From: an uncultured Eubacterium sp.
GTDB lineage: Bacteria > Bacillota > Clostridia > Lachnospirales > Lachnospiraceae
Reading direction: 5' to 3'
DNA length: 46,526 nt
Assembly (NCBI GenBank): GCA_910584065.1
Contig: CAJTZN010000031.1
Coordinates: 1-46,526, forward strand
The stretch's first letter is position 1. Every line of letters begins with the position of its first letter. The notes beneath the pieces are model-generated. The model was not told the DNA's origin, did no database searches, and saw only the letters and a program-made list of their open reading frames with translations. A program made the translations under genes and the position numbers. Shown piece by piece: positions 15,979 to 24,522 of the stretch.

Positions 15979-16081
15979 ATGAAGCGTGCTCATTCTTTAC
16001 AGATCGATCTTTTTACGTTATAATTCAATGTAAAAGGGAAACAGTTAGGTGAAGAAAACGCGGCTTGGAGAGAATACAATG
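15979..16081. repeat. Duplicated promoter-leader block, copy 2
   Basis: About 100 bases matching 12404-12504, ending at the start codon of the acetyltransferase at 16079. The promoter hexamers and the spacing are the same in the two copies. Confidence 0.8.
15996..16024 (+). promoter_or_regulatory. Promoter of the acetyltransferase at 16079
   Basis: TTTACA (15996-16001), a 17-base spacer and TATAAT (16019-16024). It is the same promoter as at 12421-12449. Confidence 0.65.
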
Positions 16082-16528
16082 GCAATCTCAAGACTGGAAA
16101 CGGATAGGCTCATTCTTAGAAAATTTGAAAGCAGCGATATGGAGGCATTATACCTGCTCTTAAAAGAGGAAGAAGTAAATACTTTCCTGTCTTGGTTTCC
16201 TATGAAAAGCATGGAAGAAACAAAAGATTTTTATGACAAACAGTTTGCCGAACATGAATATTGTTTTGCTATTTGCCAAAAAGAGAATCATGTTCCGATC
16301 GGCTACGTCACTGTAAGTATGGACGAAAGTCATGATTTCGGGTATGCACTGGACAAAAAGTTTTGGCATAGAGGGATTGTTACAGAAGCGGGCGGGGTGC
16401 TGATTGAACAGTTAAAAGAGGACGGTATTCCATTTATTACGGCTACGCATGATAAAAATAATCCCAGAAGTGGTGATGTGATGCGGCGGTTAGGTATGAA
16501 ATACTGTTATTCTTATGAAGAACTATAA
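16079..16528 (+). CDS. GNAT acetyltransferase (RimJ/RimL type), C-terminus shortened
   Basis: A 149-residue RimJ/RimL-like acetyltransferase: RLETDRLILRKFESSDMEALY at the N-terminus, PIGYVTVSM, FGYALDKKFWHRGIVTEA with the acetyl-CoA loop, and ATHDKNNPRSGDVMRRLGMKY. Members usually continue about 20-30 residues after YSYEEL; here a TAA follows at once, so the last strand is missing and activity may be reduced. ATG 16079 follows TTGGAG. Flanked by the duplicated promoter block and the 20-base repeat. Confidence 0.75.
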   Translation: MAISRLETDRLILRKFESSDMEALYLLLKEEEVNTFLSWFPMKSMEETKDFYDKQFAEHEYCFAICQKENHVPIGYVTVSMDESHDFGYALDKKFWHRGIVTEAGGVLIEQLKEDGIPFITATHDKNNPRSGDVMRRLGMKYCYSYEEL

Positions 16529-16546
16529 ATACGTGTTTGTCGGTAG

Positions 16547-16566
16547 AAGTTTGGACTGGAGTTCGT
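16547..16566. repeat. 20-base downstream repeat, copy 2
   Basis: AAGTTTGGACTGGAGTTCGT, one base different from 12711-12730. It marks the join between the shortened acetyltransferase and the next acetyltransferase fossil. Confidence 0.85.
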
Positions 16567-16821
16567 GCAATTCGGCGAAAATATCGGTTACAGCATTTTG
16601 CCATCAGAGCGTCGGAAAGGATATGCCAGTGAAATGTTAAAATTATTGCTGGCTATTTGCAGAGAATACGGAGAAAAAAGGTTCTTTTTACCTGTGATAA
16701 AACCAATGATGCTTCACGACTGGCAATCGTAAAAAATGGCGGCGAATTGGAAAATGAAGTAAAAGATGAAGTTGGATTAAGCGAATCTGGGGTGATTCAG
16801 CGATACTGGATAACCCTGTAA
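16567..16821 (+). pseudogene. C-terminal fragment of a GNAT acetyltransferase
   Basis: Without a start codon, the sequence reads NIGYSILPSERRKGYASEML, the acetyl-CoA-binding region of a GNAT enzyme, until an A/G-rich run near 16675-16685. A frame change there leads into LFTCDKTNDASRLAIVKNGG and ends WITL-stop at 16821. The N-terminal half is missing and one frameshift is present, so it is a fossil. Confidence 0.75.
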
Positions 16822-16887
16822 CTTCCCATTTATCGAGTGGTTGAGCAGAGCGACAAAAATCAGAGTTTTCTTAAGAGGAGGTTAATC

Positions 16888-17343
16888 ATGATAACAAAGG
16901 GGTCTATATATCTTATTGCTAAAGATTTTGATAAATCAGTACATTTTTATAAATTGTTGTTAGAACGAGAGGTGACAGCACAAAATATGAATAGATTTGC
17001 TATATTTAACATTGATGGACTGTACTTATCAATTATGAACGGATATTTTGATTCTGAAAATCCCGATAAAGTAATAACCAAAGGAAAATTGTATGAAGAG
17101 TATGATGATTGTGTTAGAATTGCCAAAATGCAAAATACAGGGAAGGTTGTTATTAATCTATGTACAGATGACTTAAAAAAAGAATATGATAGGATGTGTG
17201 CGTTGGGCATAGGTAGTAATCTTACTAAAATCAGATACATTAATGCACGAAATCCATATTACTATTTTTCGATGAAGGACCCAGATGACAACACGATAGA
17301 AATCACAGGTCCATATGATGAAACAGGCGGTGAATGGGAATGA
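16888..17343 (+). CDS. VOC (glyoxalase/bleomycin-resistance fold) protein
   Basis: A 151-residue single-chain VOC protein: ITKGSIYLIAKDFDKSVHFYKLLLERE begins the first beta-alpha-beta-beta-beta unit, and VVINLCTDDLKKEYDRMCALG with YYYFSMKDPDDNTIEITGP forms the second. The Asp/Glu in the last strand (NTIEIT) is the usual metal ligand. It might bind or modify a small toxic compound, but no substrate can be given. The start has AGAGGAGG eight bases upstream. It overlaps the next gene by four bases (ATGA), so the two are probably translationally coupled. Confidence 0.82.
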   Translation: MITKGSIYLIAKDFDKSVHFYKLLLEREVTAQNMNRFAIFNIDGLYLSIMNGYFDSENPDKVITKGKLYEEYDDCVRIAKMQNTGKVVINLCTDDLKKEYDRMCALGIGSNLTKIRYINARNPYYYFSMKDPDDNTIEITGPYDETGGEWE

Positions 17344-18014
17344 GTGTAATTGTTGAGCAGGCAATTTATGAAATAAAATTATTAGCAGACAATGTTCCTG
17401 ATGGAAAACATATAGTTACTGGCGATATAAGGAAATTATCGGCAAGATTATATAGGGGAATAAAGGATAAAACCATAGATAATATTTTTTGCTTATGTGA
17501 GGAACTATTGGAAGAACATAGTTGGGAGTTAGGTGTAGTTGCATTTGATTGGGCATATAGAGTAAAAGCACAATATAATGAAGATACCTATGAAATCTTT
17601 TATGGTTGGCTCAAAAAATATGTGCGTGGGTGGGGCGATTGTGATGATTTTTGTACCCACGCATTTGGCGAATTGCTAAGAAAATACAAAACGCTTTTTC
17701 CTAAAATTAAAGAGTGGACAAAAAATGAAGACTTTTGGGTTCGCCGTGCATCTGCTGTAATACTAATTCCAGCTATTCTTCACAAGGATTATGAAGGAAT
17801 TGATCCCTTAATGATTTCAGATTTACTCATGTCTGATGAGCATGATTTGGTTCAGAAGGGGTATGGTTGGATGCTGAAGAGTCTTTCGCAGGTTGATATG
17901 GAAACAGTGACAAATTATTTGATTGACAATCATACGCAAATGCCACGAACGGCATATCGCTATGCCTTGGAGAAATATGATAAAGAAACGAGAAAAAAAT
18001 TGATGTCCTTATAA
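17340..18014 (+). CDS. DNA alkylation repair protein (AlkD-like, HEAT-type)
   Basis: A 224-residue all-helical protein of the AlkD family. Blocks include LSARLYRGIKDKTIDNIFCLCEELL, ELGVVAFDWAYRV, YVRGWGDCDDFCTHAFGELL and FWVRRASAVILIPA; the WGDCDDFCTH and WVRRASAV segments form the DNA-binding concave face with the key Asp and Arg. It would excise N3/N7-alkylated purines. Start ATG 17340 overlaps the stop of the VOC gene. It is shorter in the N-terminal repeat than Bacillus AlkD-type proteins but has no break. Confidence 0.82.
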   Translation: MSVIVEQAIYEIKLLADNVPDGKHIVTGDIRKLSARLYRGIKDKTIDNIFCLCEELLEEHSWELGVVAFDWAYRVKAQYNEDTYEIFYGWLKKYVRGWGDCDDFCTHAFGELLRKYKTLFPKIKEWTKNEDFWVRRASAVILIPAILHKDYEGIDPLMISDLLMSDEHDLVQKGYGWMLKSLSQVDMETVTNYLIDNHTQMPRTAYRYALEKYDKETRKKLMSL

Positions 18015-18111
18015 GGGAGTGAGAATTTTTATTTATCTTTTGGATTTCGTGCTATTGTATTTATATTCTAAGAGAGAAACAACAAATGAAAGATTGTGCT
18101 ATATTATATAG

Positions 18112-18264
18112 TCCATTTGTGATTTCTACGGCTTTGAGTTATATGATTTTCTTGTAACTGGGGATGTTTTATCGGAAGATAAGTATGAGATGGAGAAATT
18201 CAACGATGCCAATCATAATTTGAATAAATTCTATATCGCTTTAGAGATTGCGAAACGAATTTAA
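18112..18264 (+). pseudogene. Unidentified coding remnant
   Basis: In the 355-base gap between 18015 and 18370, one frame without a start codon is open for 50 codons and looks protein-like (CDFYGFELYDFLVTGDV, then KFNDANHNLNKFYIALEIAKRI-stop). It is probably the tail of a lost gene. Nothing else is seen in the gap except an AT-rich stretch. The family is not recognised. Confidence 0.35.
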
Positions 18265-18370
18265 TCCGTTAGACCATGTAAATGATTTTGGTAGGAAAGT
18301 TCAAAAAGAATTTGAAAGAAACGAATGAATTTTAGGAAGATAAATCGGAAGTGTTTGAGGATAATTGATT

Positions 18371-19027
18371 ATGAATAAGGTATGGTCTGAACTAAATAAA
18401 ACAATGCAAACGCAAATCAAAAAGAAAGATACCTATGAAGCAGGTATTAACACATTATTTAATTTGCGAAATCAGTTAATGGAAACTTTAACATCACTTA
18501 ATAGGGAATTAAGCAGAGAAGATTTTGACGCAATTCCATTTATAAACGCAGACAGTTATCATAGTAAAACGATTGCATATTCAATTTGGCATATTTTCCG
18601 TATCGAAGATATAGTTGCACATACATTGATAAGTGAAAATGAGCAAGTGTTTTTTTCAGGCAATTATCAAGAACGTATCAATTCGCCTATAATTACAACA
18701 GGAAATGAACTTGTAAAAGACCAGATTGCAGATTTTTCAAAGCGACTTAATTTGAAAGAGCTTTATTCATATATTTTTGAGGTAAAGGATAACACCGAGA
18801 AGATAATCAATAGTTTATCTTATGATGAATTGAAGAAGAAAATACTAGAAGAAAGAAAAGAATACTTAAAATCATTGAATGTTGTAAGCAATGATAAAAA
18901 TGCAATTTGGCTTATTGATTATTGGTGTGGTAAAGATATTCGAGGGTTAATACAAATGCCTTTTTCAAGACATTGGATTATGCACATAGAAGCAAGCCTG
19001 CGTATAAAATACAAGATACATTCATAA
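18371..19027 (+). CDS. DinB-like four-helix protein
   Basis: A 218-residue protein resembling the DinB/YfiT superfamily of metal-binding four-helix bundles. H in YHSKTIAYSIWHIFRIEDIVAH and in MPFSRHWIMHIEA are placed as metal ligands. Similar Firmicutes proteins often carry misleading phage-adapter names. The role is unknown; some DinB-fold enzymes are thiol transferases. ATG 18371 is preferred over the TTG at 18365. It is the last gene of the AT-rich tract. Confidence 0.65.
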   Translation: MNKVWSELNKTMQTQIKKKDTYEAGINTLFNLRNQLMETLTSLNRELSREDFDAIPFINADSYHSKTIAYSIWHIFRIEDIVAHTLISENEQVFFSGNYQERINSPIITTGNELVKDQIADFSKRLNLKELYSYIFEVKDNTEKIINSLSYDELKKKILEERKEYLKSLNVVSNDKNAIWLIDYWCGKDIRGLIQMPFSRHWIMHIEASLRIKYKIHS

Positions 19028-19063
19028 GTGCAAGTTCATATTTGGACAATGGAGGATGATCAT

Positions 19064-19552
19064 ATGTCAAGGTTGGGGATGCTTTATGCGCTGACAGAGG
19101 AAGAAGTGGGAAAACTTCGCGCGGTTCCGGAAGAAGAACGCTATGATTACATGCTGGAAGAGATAGAAGAAAAACTTTTTGGAACCCCGCGCGGATGTGA
19201 ATTGGACAAGGCATGGGAAGGCATTCAATACTGTCTGGGCGCCGGGCGATGGAATGAGGAAAACCGCGTGCCGACGAATATCGTATTTGCCGGGGAGGTT
19301 TTAGTTGACACAGAGGATGAGATCATCACGCTGAAAACGCAGAGTGAAGTCAGGGAAATCGTTTCATATCTCCGCCAGCACAACCTGCAGGAAATCATAG
19401 AACAGAATTTTTGGAAGATCAATGACGAGGATTTCCGGTATAAGGATAACGACGGCCTGGACCATACGCTTGGCTGGAGCGAGGATATTCTTTCTTTTTA
19501 TGAAAATGCAGCGAAAGAAAATTGCCAGGTGATCTTCACGGTTGATTTTTAA
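19064..19552 (+). CDS. DUF1877 family protein (YfbM-like)
   Basis: A 162-residue protein: SRLGMLYALTEEEVGKLRAVP at the N-terminus, LDKAWEGIQYCL, and LDHTLGWSEDILSFYENAAKE near the C-terminus are characteristic of the DUF1877/YfbM family. It is cytoplasmic and of unknown function. ATG 19064 follows GGAGG by eight bases. G+C content rises again here compared with the 12-19 kb tract. An acetyltransferase follows after 27 bases. Confidence 0.85.
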   Translation: MSRLGMLYALTEEEVGKLRAVPEEERYDYMLEEIEEKLFGTPRGCELDKAWEGIQYCLGAGRWNEENRVPTNIVFAGEVLVDTEDEIITLKTQSEVREIVSYLRQHNLQEIIEQNFWKINDEDFRYKDNDGLDHTLGWSEDILSFYENAAKENCQVIFTVDF

Positions 19553-19579
19553 ACACGTAATTGATGAGAGGATAATATT

Positions 19580-20074
19580 GTGAAAGTAGCTATATATGAA
19601 ACGCTTGCGGACCCTGCGAGGGAGATCAGAAAAAAAGTATTCATCGACGAGCAGGGATTTCAGGACGAATATGATGAGGTCGACAAAATGGCAGTACATT
19701 TTGTGTTATTCGAGGACGGGTGTTTACCAGACGAACGATCAACGACTGGGCGATCTGCGATCAAACGATCTGCGATTGAACAATCTGCGATCGAACAATC
19801 TGCGATTGCGACCTGCCGTGTTTTCTGGAATGAGGAAATGAACGCTTACGCACTGGGGAGACTGGCGGTCATCGCCGAGAGCCGGGGGAAAAATATCGGT
19901 TCGATCCTGGTAAACGAAGTAGAAAAATATGTGAGACTGCGGGGCGGGACAGAGATCGTCCTGCACGCCCAGTGCCGCGCCACGGAATTTTATGGGAAAC
20001 TGGGATTCGTGGAATTTGGCGAGGTGCAGGATGAGGAGGGATGTCCTCATATCTGGATGCGGAAAATGTTATGA
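19580..20074 (+). CDS. GNAT acetyltransferase (ElaA/YjcF-like) with an internal repeat
   Basis: A 164-residue GNAT enzyme starting at GTG 19580. REIRKKVFIDEQGF is the typical N-terminal helix of ElaA/YjcF-like proteins; ALGRLAVIAESRGKNIGSILV holds the acetyl-CoA-binding loop; LHAQCRATEFYGKLGFVEFGE and EEGCPHIWMRKML complete the fold. Between strand 2 and 3 lies an insertion of about 20 residues coded by four 15-base repeats (RSAIK, RSAIE, QSAIE, QSAIA), probably in a surface loop. It overlaps an upstream alternative start of the next gene. Confidence 0.85.
   Translation: MKVAIYETLADPAREIRKKVFIDEQGFQDEYDEVDKMAVHFVLFEDGCLPDERSTTGRSAIKRSAIEQSAIEQSAIATCRVFWNEEMNAYALGRLAVIAESRGKNIGSILVNEVEKYVRLRGGTEIVLHAQCRATEFYGKLGFVEFGEVQDEEGCPHIWMRKML
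19751..19810. repeat. Four 15-base tandem repeats in the acetyltransferase gene
   Basis: Units at 19751, 19766, 19781 and 19796 with core ATCTGCGAT and a repeat protein unit (R/Q)SAI(K/E/A). All copies are in frame, so copy number change would lengthen or shorten a loop without frameshift. Confidence 0.9.
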
Positions 20075-20103
20075 GAACTTATCAAAAAGAAAGGAAAAAG
20101 AAT

Positions 20104-21270
20104 ATGGAATTTAGCAGGGAAAAGCTGAGGCAGATCCGAAGGCTTATGATACTGGCTGCCTTTTTGATACTGATCATCCTATACAGTGAGAAAGTCTTTT
20201 ATGGGGCCGCTTTCCTGTTTGGCATACTGAAGCCGTTTCTTTATGGCGGGGCGATCGCGTTCGTGTTGAACATTCCCATGAGGGGGATCGAGAACAAATG
20301 GCTCGGCGGCTGGCGGGGGAAGGCGTCGGACAAACTGAAACGGCCCGTCAGCATGGTGATCACGCTCGTGCTGATCGCGCTTGTTTTCACTGTCGTCGTG
20401 GGAGTGGTACTGCCGCAGATGGCGCGTACCATTTCCGAGATCGGAAAAAAGATCCCGGCATTTATCCAGAAGATGATGGAGGGATTTGATGATCTGGCGA
20501 GAAATGATTCGCTTCTGGCGGGACAGCTGAACCTGCCCGAGTTAAAGGAAATCGACTGGAACAGCGTGCTGCAGAATATCATGTATTTTATGAGAAATGG
20601 CGCGGGAAATATGCTTGGTTCTACGTTCAATGTGGCCGGCAGCATCATATCCGGCGTGGTGAACATGGCGATCGCGTTTGTCTTTGCCCTGTATATCCTG
20701 GCGCAGAAGGAGCAGCTGGCGAGCCAGACCAGCCGGCTTATGACAGCGTATCTGCCGGCGCGTGCCAGACGGAAGGTGAGGAAGGTCAGCACATTACTGA
20801 GTCAGAATTTTAATCACTTTATCGCCGGACAGTGTCTGGAGGCGCTCATTTTAGGCTTGATGTTTGTCGTCTCCATGAGCATATTCCGCATGCCCTACGC
20901 CTTTACGGTAGGGGCGCTGATCGCCGTCACCTCGCTGATCCCTATTGTCGGGGCGTTTACGGGCTGCGCGGTGGGAACCTTCCTGATCCTCGTGAACGAT
21001 CCGCTGCAGGCGCTGTGGTTTTTGATCCTGTTTTTTGTGCTCCAGCAGATCGAGGGAAATCTGATCTATCCGAGAGTGGTCGGAAACTCAGTCGGACTTC
21101 CGTCCATCTGGGTGCTGGCGGCTGTCAGCATCGGCGGCAGCCTGTTTGGCGTGACGGGAATGCTTGTATTCATCCCGTTGATGTCCACCGGATACGCGCT
21201 GATCAGGGAAAATGTGAAGCGGAGAGAAATATTAGGCGCGAGAGGCATACACCTATGGAGAAAAAAATGA
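20104..21270 (+). CDS. AI-2E family permease
   Basis: A 388-residue multi-pass membrane protein of the AI-2E family (PF01594): membrane helices near residues 14-60, a central soluble segment with amphipathic helices, and several helices in the C-terminal half. Signature stretches are ALILGLMFVVSMSIFRMPYAFTVG, SLIPIVGAFTG and EGNLIYPRVVGNSVGLP. Despite the name, members include ion/proton antiporters and unknown exporters. ATG 20104 follows AAAGGA; ATG 20071, overlapping the acetyltransferase stop, is an alternative. The next gene starts in its last codons, so the two are coupled. Confidence 0.88.
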   Translation: MEFSREKLRQIRRLMILAAFLILIILYSEKVFYGAAFLFGILKPFLYGGAIAFVLNIPMRGIENKWLGGWRGKASDKLKRPVSMVITLVLIALVFTVVVGVVLPQMARTISEIGKKIPAFIQKMMEGFDDLARNDSLLAGQLNLPELKEIDWNSVLQNIMYFMRNGAGNMLGSTFNVAGSIISGVVNMAIAFVFALYILAQKEQLASQTSRLMTAYLPARARRKVRKVSTLLSQNFNHFIAGQCLEALILGLMFVVSMSIFRMPYAFTVGALIAVTSLIPIVGAFTGCAVGTFLILVNDPLQALWFLILFFVLQQIEGNLIYPRVVGNSVGLPSIWVLAAVSIGGSLFGVTGMLVFIPLMSTGYALIRENVKRREILGARGIHLWRKK

Positions 21271-22670
21271 AACGGCTGGTAAAATGCATACTTGGTTTCC
21301 TTATATTATTTATCTTGTACCTGTTTTTAGGAATCATTCTGTCCTACAAAGACCAGCCGGACATCAGTGAGCAATACAAGTCCGCGTTCCGCGCGGAGGA
21401 ATGTTACGCGGATACCGTGTCCGCCGAGCGCGCCTGCGTCATAGAGGACAATGAGGAGGCGCTGCGGGAACGGCTGAAAATGATCGAACAGGCAGAGGAC
21501 CGGATCATTCTCTCTACCTTTGAATTCCGGGCCGACGAGAGCGGGAAGCGTATGCTTGCCGTACTGCTGCAGGCGGCAAAGCGCGGCGTCACGGTGCAGA
21601 TTCTGGCCGACGGGATGCCGGCATTTTTGCGCATGGACGGAAATGATTATTTTTATGCGTTAGCGGCGATGGATGATGTCGAGATCAGGGTGTACAACCG
21701 GATCAACGTCCTCACGCCGTGGAAGAGTATGGGGAGGATGCACGACAAATATGTGATCGCGGACGATGACTGTTATCTTTTGGGCGGCAGGAACACCTAT
21801 GACTATTTCCTCGGCGACAATGGCTACAAAAATTATGACAGGGACGTCCTCGTGTACAGCGCGGACCCGGCGCGGGAAGATCAGTCGATCCACCAGCTCG
21901 AGCGGTATTTTGATTCGGTGTGGAACGGAGGCGACTGTTCGGTTTTCGAGGGCAGGCGTACCGAAAAAACGGCTGAGGCGCAGAGAGAACTGGAAGCATT
22001 GTATGAGCAGGTGAAAAGAGAGTATCCGGATTTGTCGCAGCCCGCGGACTACGCGTCCATGACGCTGGAGGCGAACCGCATCACCCTGTTATCCAATCCG
22101 ATCCATGTCTACGCGAAAGAACCGGTCGTATTTTATTCGCTGGCCGAGATCATGAAACACGCCGACGGCGAAATTTTCATCCACACGCCCTATGTGATCT
22201 GCAACGACTGGATGTATGATTCCCTGCAGGACATTTGCGAAAAAAATCCCCAGACTGCGCTGCTGACTAATTCCGCCGCGAACAATGGAAATCCGTTCGG
22301 AGCGTCCGATTACTTAAAAAATAAAGAAAGGCTTGTCGATACGGGCCTGCAAATATATGAGTACGAAGGCGGCGTGTCCTATCACGGGAAAAGTATATCG
22401 GTCGGGAACCGGCTGTCGATCATAGGCTCATTTAATATGGATATGAGAAGTACCTATCTCGACACGGAGCTCATGCTTGTCATCGACAGTGTGCCGCTCA
22501 ATCGGCAGCTGCGGCAGCATATGCAACAATATGAAGCCGCCTCTGCCATCGCGCTGGATGCGGAACATTACGAAATTCCCGCGGGGGTCAGCCAGCAGAA
22601 AATGAAGGGAAATGTGAGATGGATGGTCGGCATACTGAAGCTGTTTAACTGGCTGCGTTTTTTGATGTGA
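21267..22670 (+). CDS. Phospholipase D-like protein (cardiolipin synthase related)
   Basis: A 467-residue membrane-anchored protein with one N-terminal hydrophobic segment (residues 5-25) and two PLD motifs: HDKYVIADDDCYLLGGRN (HxKx4Dx6GGxN) and YHGKSISVGNRLSIIGSFN (HxKx10GSxN, the middle Asp replaced). Two HKD motifs indicate a phosphatidyl transferase or phospholipase, as in cardiolipin synthases, although the long region between motifs is not the usual Cls layout. The start at 21267 has GGAG six bases upstream and overlaps the previous stop (ATGA); ATG 21255 is also in frame. Confidence 0.85.
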   Translation: MKRLVKCILGFLILFILYLFLGIILSYKDQPDISEQYKSAFRAEECYADTVSAERACVIEDNEEALRERLKMIEQAEDRIILSTFEFRADESGKRMLAVLLQAAKRGVTVQILADGMPAFLRMDGNDYFYALAAMDDVEIRVYNRINVLTPWKSMGRMHDKYVIADDDCYLLGGRNTYDYFLGDNGYKNYDRDVLVYSADPAREDQSIHQLERYFDSVWNGGDCSVFEGRRTEKTAEAQRELEALYEQVKREYPDLSQPADYASMTLEANRITLLSNPIHVYAKEPVVFYSLAEIMKHADGEIFIHTPYVICNDWMYDSLQDICEKNPQTALLTNSAANNGNPFGASDYLKNKERLVDTGLQIYEYEGGVSYHGKSISVGNRLSIIGSFNMDMRSTYLDTELMLVIDSVPLNRQLRQHMQQYEAASAIALDAEHYEIPAGVSQQKMKGNVRWMVGILKLFNWLRFLM

Positions 22671-22729
22671 AACAGTGTTTTTTTAGGCGATCATGGTAAC
22701 AAATGTAGTAAGAAATATAGTATCAAGGT

Positions 22730-24466
22730 ATGAAAGCAGGTGATTTTGTGCAGAAGACAGTGCCGGTCGGATTTGAGGATATCAAACGGATTTTGGATGA
22801 AGATATGTATTACGTTGATAAGTCTTTGATGATCAGGAATCTGATTGATCACAAAGGAAGCGTTAATCTCTATACACGGCCGCGGCGCTTTGGGAAAACT
22901 TTGAATCTCAGTATGATACGCCGCTTTTTTGAAGAGGAATTGGATACGGAGGGGGAGAAGATTGATAACGGGTATTTGTTTCACAAGTTAAACATTGCAA
23001 AATGCGGCGGGGAATATATGGCTCATCAGGGGAAATATCCGGTTATCAGTTTGTCTTTGAAATCTGCAAAACAGCCAACTTATGAAATGGCGGTTGCCAG
23101 CATGGTAGATGAGATCGCGAAAGAATTCAAACGGCATGTGTATGTACTTTTAAACAGCTGTCTGACAGAGCATGAGAAAGAGCGCTTTGCGGCGATCATG
23201 AATCGTAAAGCGGAGGAAATCGAATATAAGAAAGCGCTGGAATTTTTGTCGGCCTGTCTTGCGCAGTATCATGGAAAGAGAACGATCATTTTACTGGATG
23301 AATATGATGTCCCTTTGGAACACGCTCATTTTACAGGATTTTATCACGAAATGACCGGATTTATCCGTTCTTTGTTTGAATCCGCGTTAAAGACCAATCC
23401 TCATTTGGAATTTGCCGTTATTACAGGGTGTCTTCGCATAAGCCGTGAAAGTATTTTTACGGGGTTGAATAATTTGGAAATCTATTCTATTACAAATTCG
23501 TGGTATGCAGACTCCTTTGGGTTTACCGAGGGGGAAATTAAGGCAATGCTTTCTTTTTTTCATCTGGCGGACAAGTTCGAGGAAGTGAAGAACTGGTATG
23601 ACGGATACCGGTTTGGGGAATGGGATATTTATAATCCCTGGAGCATTATCAATTACGTAAAGACCGCATTAGCCGATCGGGAAGCATATCCACAGACATA
23701 CTGGTCAAACACGTCTTCCAATAGTATCATCAGGGAGCTGGTGGAACATGCCGATTCCGGTGTTCGGCAGGAAATAGAGGTCCTGATCGCGGGAGAAAAG
23801 ATCAGAAAACCTGTGCGCGAAGATATTACGTATGATCTTATTTTTGAATCTCAGGATAATCTTTGGAATTTTCTGTTTTTTACAGGGTATCTGAAAGCAG
23901 AAAAAAAGAGTTTTGAAGACGATATCCAATATATGGAACTGATGATCCCGAACAGGGAAGTCCGTATGATTTATAAGAGGACGATCCTTGCGTGGTTTGA
24001 TAAGAAAATAAAGGGGCTGGAGCGAACAAACTTGCTCAGGGCTTTGGAGGATGGTGATTGTGAGACGTTTGAACGCTTTGTTTCAGAGCAGCTTCTGGAT
24101 ACGATCAGTTTCTTTGATTATGCAGAAAATTATTATCATGGATTTCTCGCAGGGCTTTTGAAAGGCGCCGGTAACTATCTGGTGGTCTCAAACCGGGAGA
24201 GCGGGACAGGAAGACCGGATCTTATTTTGAAATCGCCGTCGGTTCGAGGTTGTGCCGTGATACTGGAATTGAAAGTTTCCAATACATTTCAGGGTATGGA
24301 ACAGGAGTGCCGGAGGGCATTAGAACAAATAGAAGAAGCCGATTATGAAGCACAACTGCGCGCGGAAGGATACCGAAACATCAGAAAATTTGGTGTCTGT
24401 TTTTACCGAAAGGAGTGTATGGCTGTGACGATATCAGAAGAGGAAGAAAAAGTGGCAGCTAGATAA
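22730..24466 (+). CDS. AAA-ATPase-like / PD-(D/E)XK nuclease-like protein
   Basis: A 578-residue protein of the family PF09820 (AAA-ATPase-like) plus PF08011 (PD-(D/E)XK). Residues 10-60 have VGFEDIKRILDEDMYYVDKSL and TRPRRFGKTLNLSM (a Walker A-like loop without the usual glycine pair), RTIILLDEYDVPL is Walker B, and the C-terminus carries GRPDLIL and CAVILELKVS, the D and ExK of a nuclease fold. These proteins are abundant and highly paralogous in gut Bacteroidetes and Clostridia; their function is not established and a defence or mobile role has been proposed. It stands alone. Confidence 0.88.
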   Translation: MKAGDFVQKTVPVGFEDIKRILDEDMYYVDKSLMIRNLIDHKGSVNLYTRPRRFGKTLNLSMIRRFFEEELDTEGEKIDNGYLFHKLNIAKCGGEYMAHQGKYPVISLSLKSAKQPTYEMAVASMVDEIAKEFKRHVYVLLNSCLTEHEKERFAAIMNRKAEEIEYKKALEFLSACLAQYHGKRTIILLDEYDVPLEHAHFTGFYHEMTGFIRSLFESALKTNPHLEFAVITGCLRISRESIFTGLNNLEIYSITNSWYADSFGFTEGEIKAMLSFFHLADKFEEVKNWYDGYRFGEWDIYNPWSIINYVKTALADREAYPQTYWSNTSSNSIIRELVEHADSGVRQEIEVLIAGEKIRKPVREDITYDLIFESQDNLWNFLFFTGYLKAEKKSFEDDIQYMELMIPNREVRMIYKRTILAWFDKKIKGLERTNLLRALEDGDCETFERFVSEQLLDTISFFDYAENYYHGFLAGLLKGAGNYLVVSNRESGTGRPDLILKSPSVRGCAVILELKVSNTFQGMEQECRRALEQIEEADYEAQLRAEGYRNIRKFGVCFYRKECMAVTISEEEEKVAAR

Positions 24467-24482
24467 ATGAAAACATCAAAAA

Positions 24483-24512
24483 AGCAACCGAACCGGTCAA
24501 AGTAAGGTTGCT
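24483..24512. terminator. Hairpin between convergent genes
   Basis: AGCAACC (24483-24489) and GGTTGCT (24506-24512) form a 7-bp stem with a 16-base loop between the ends of two convergent genes. On the minus strand it is followed by TTTTTTG, which makes a plausible terminator for the deacetylase gene; on the plus strand the T-run is delayed. Confidence 0.5.
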
Positions 24513-24522
24513 GATTTGATGA

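Noticed and set aside
12404..16566. Integron gene cassettes
   Set aside because: The shared flanks are promoter and leader sequences plus a 20-mer; no attC-like palindrome or integrase gene is visible.
20832..21266. An N-terminal extension of the phospholipase D-like gene
   Set aside because: The frame is open by chance inside the AI-2E permease gene; the hydrophobic anchor and the GGAG site support a start at 21267.
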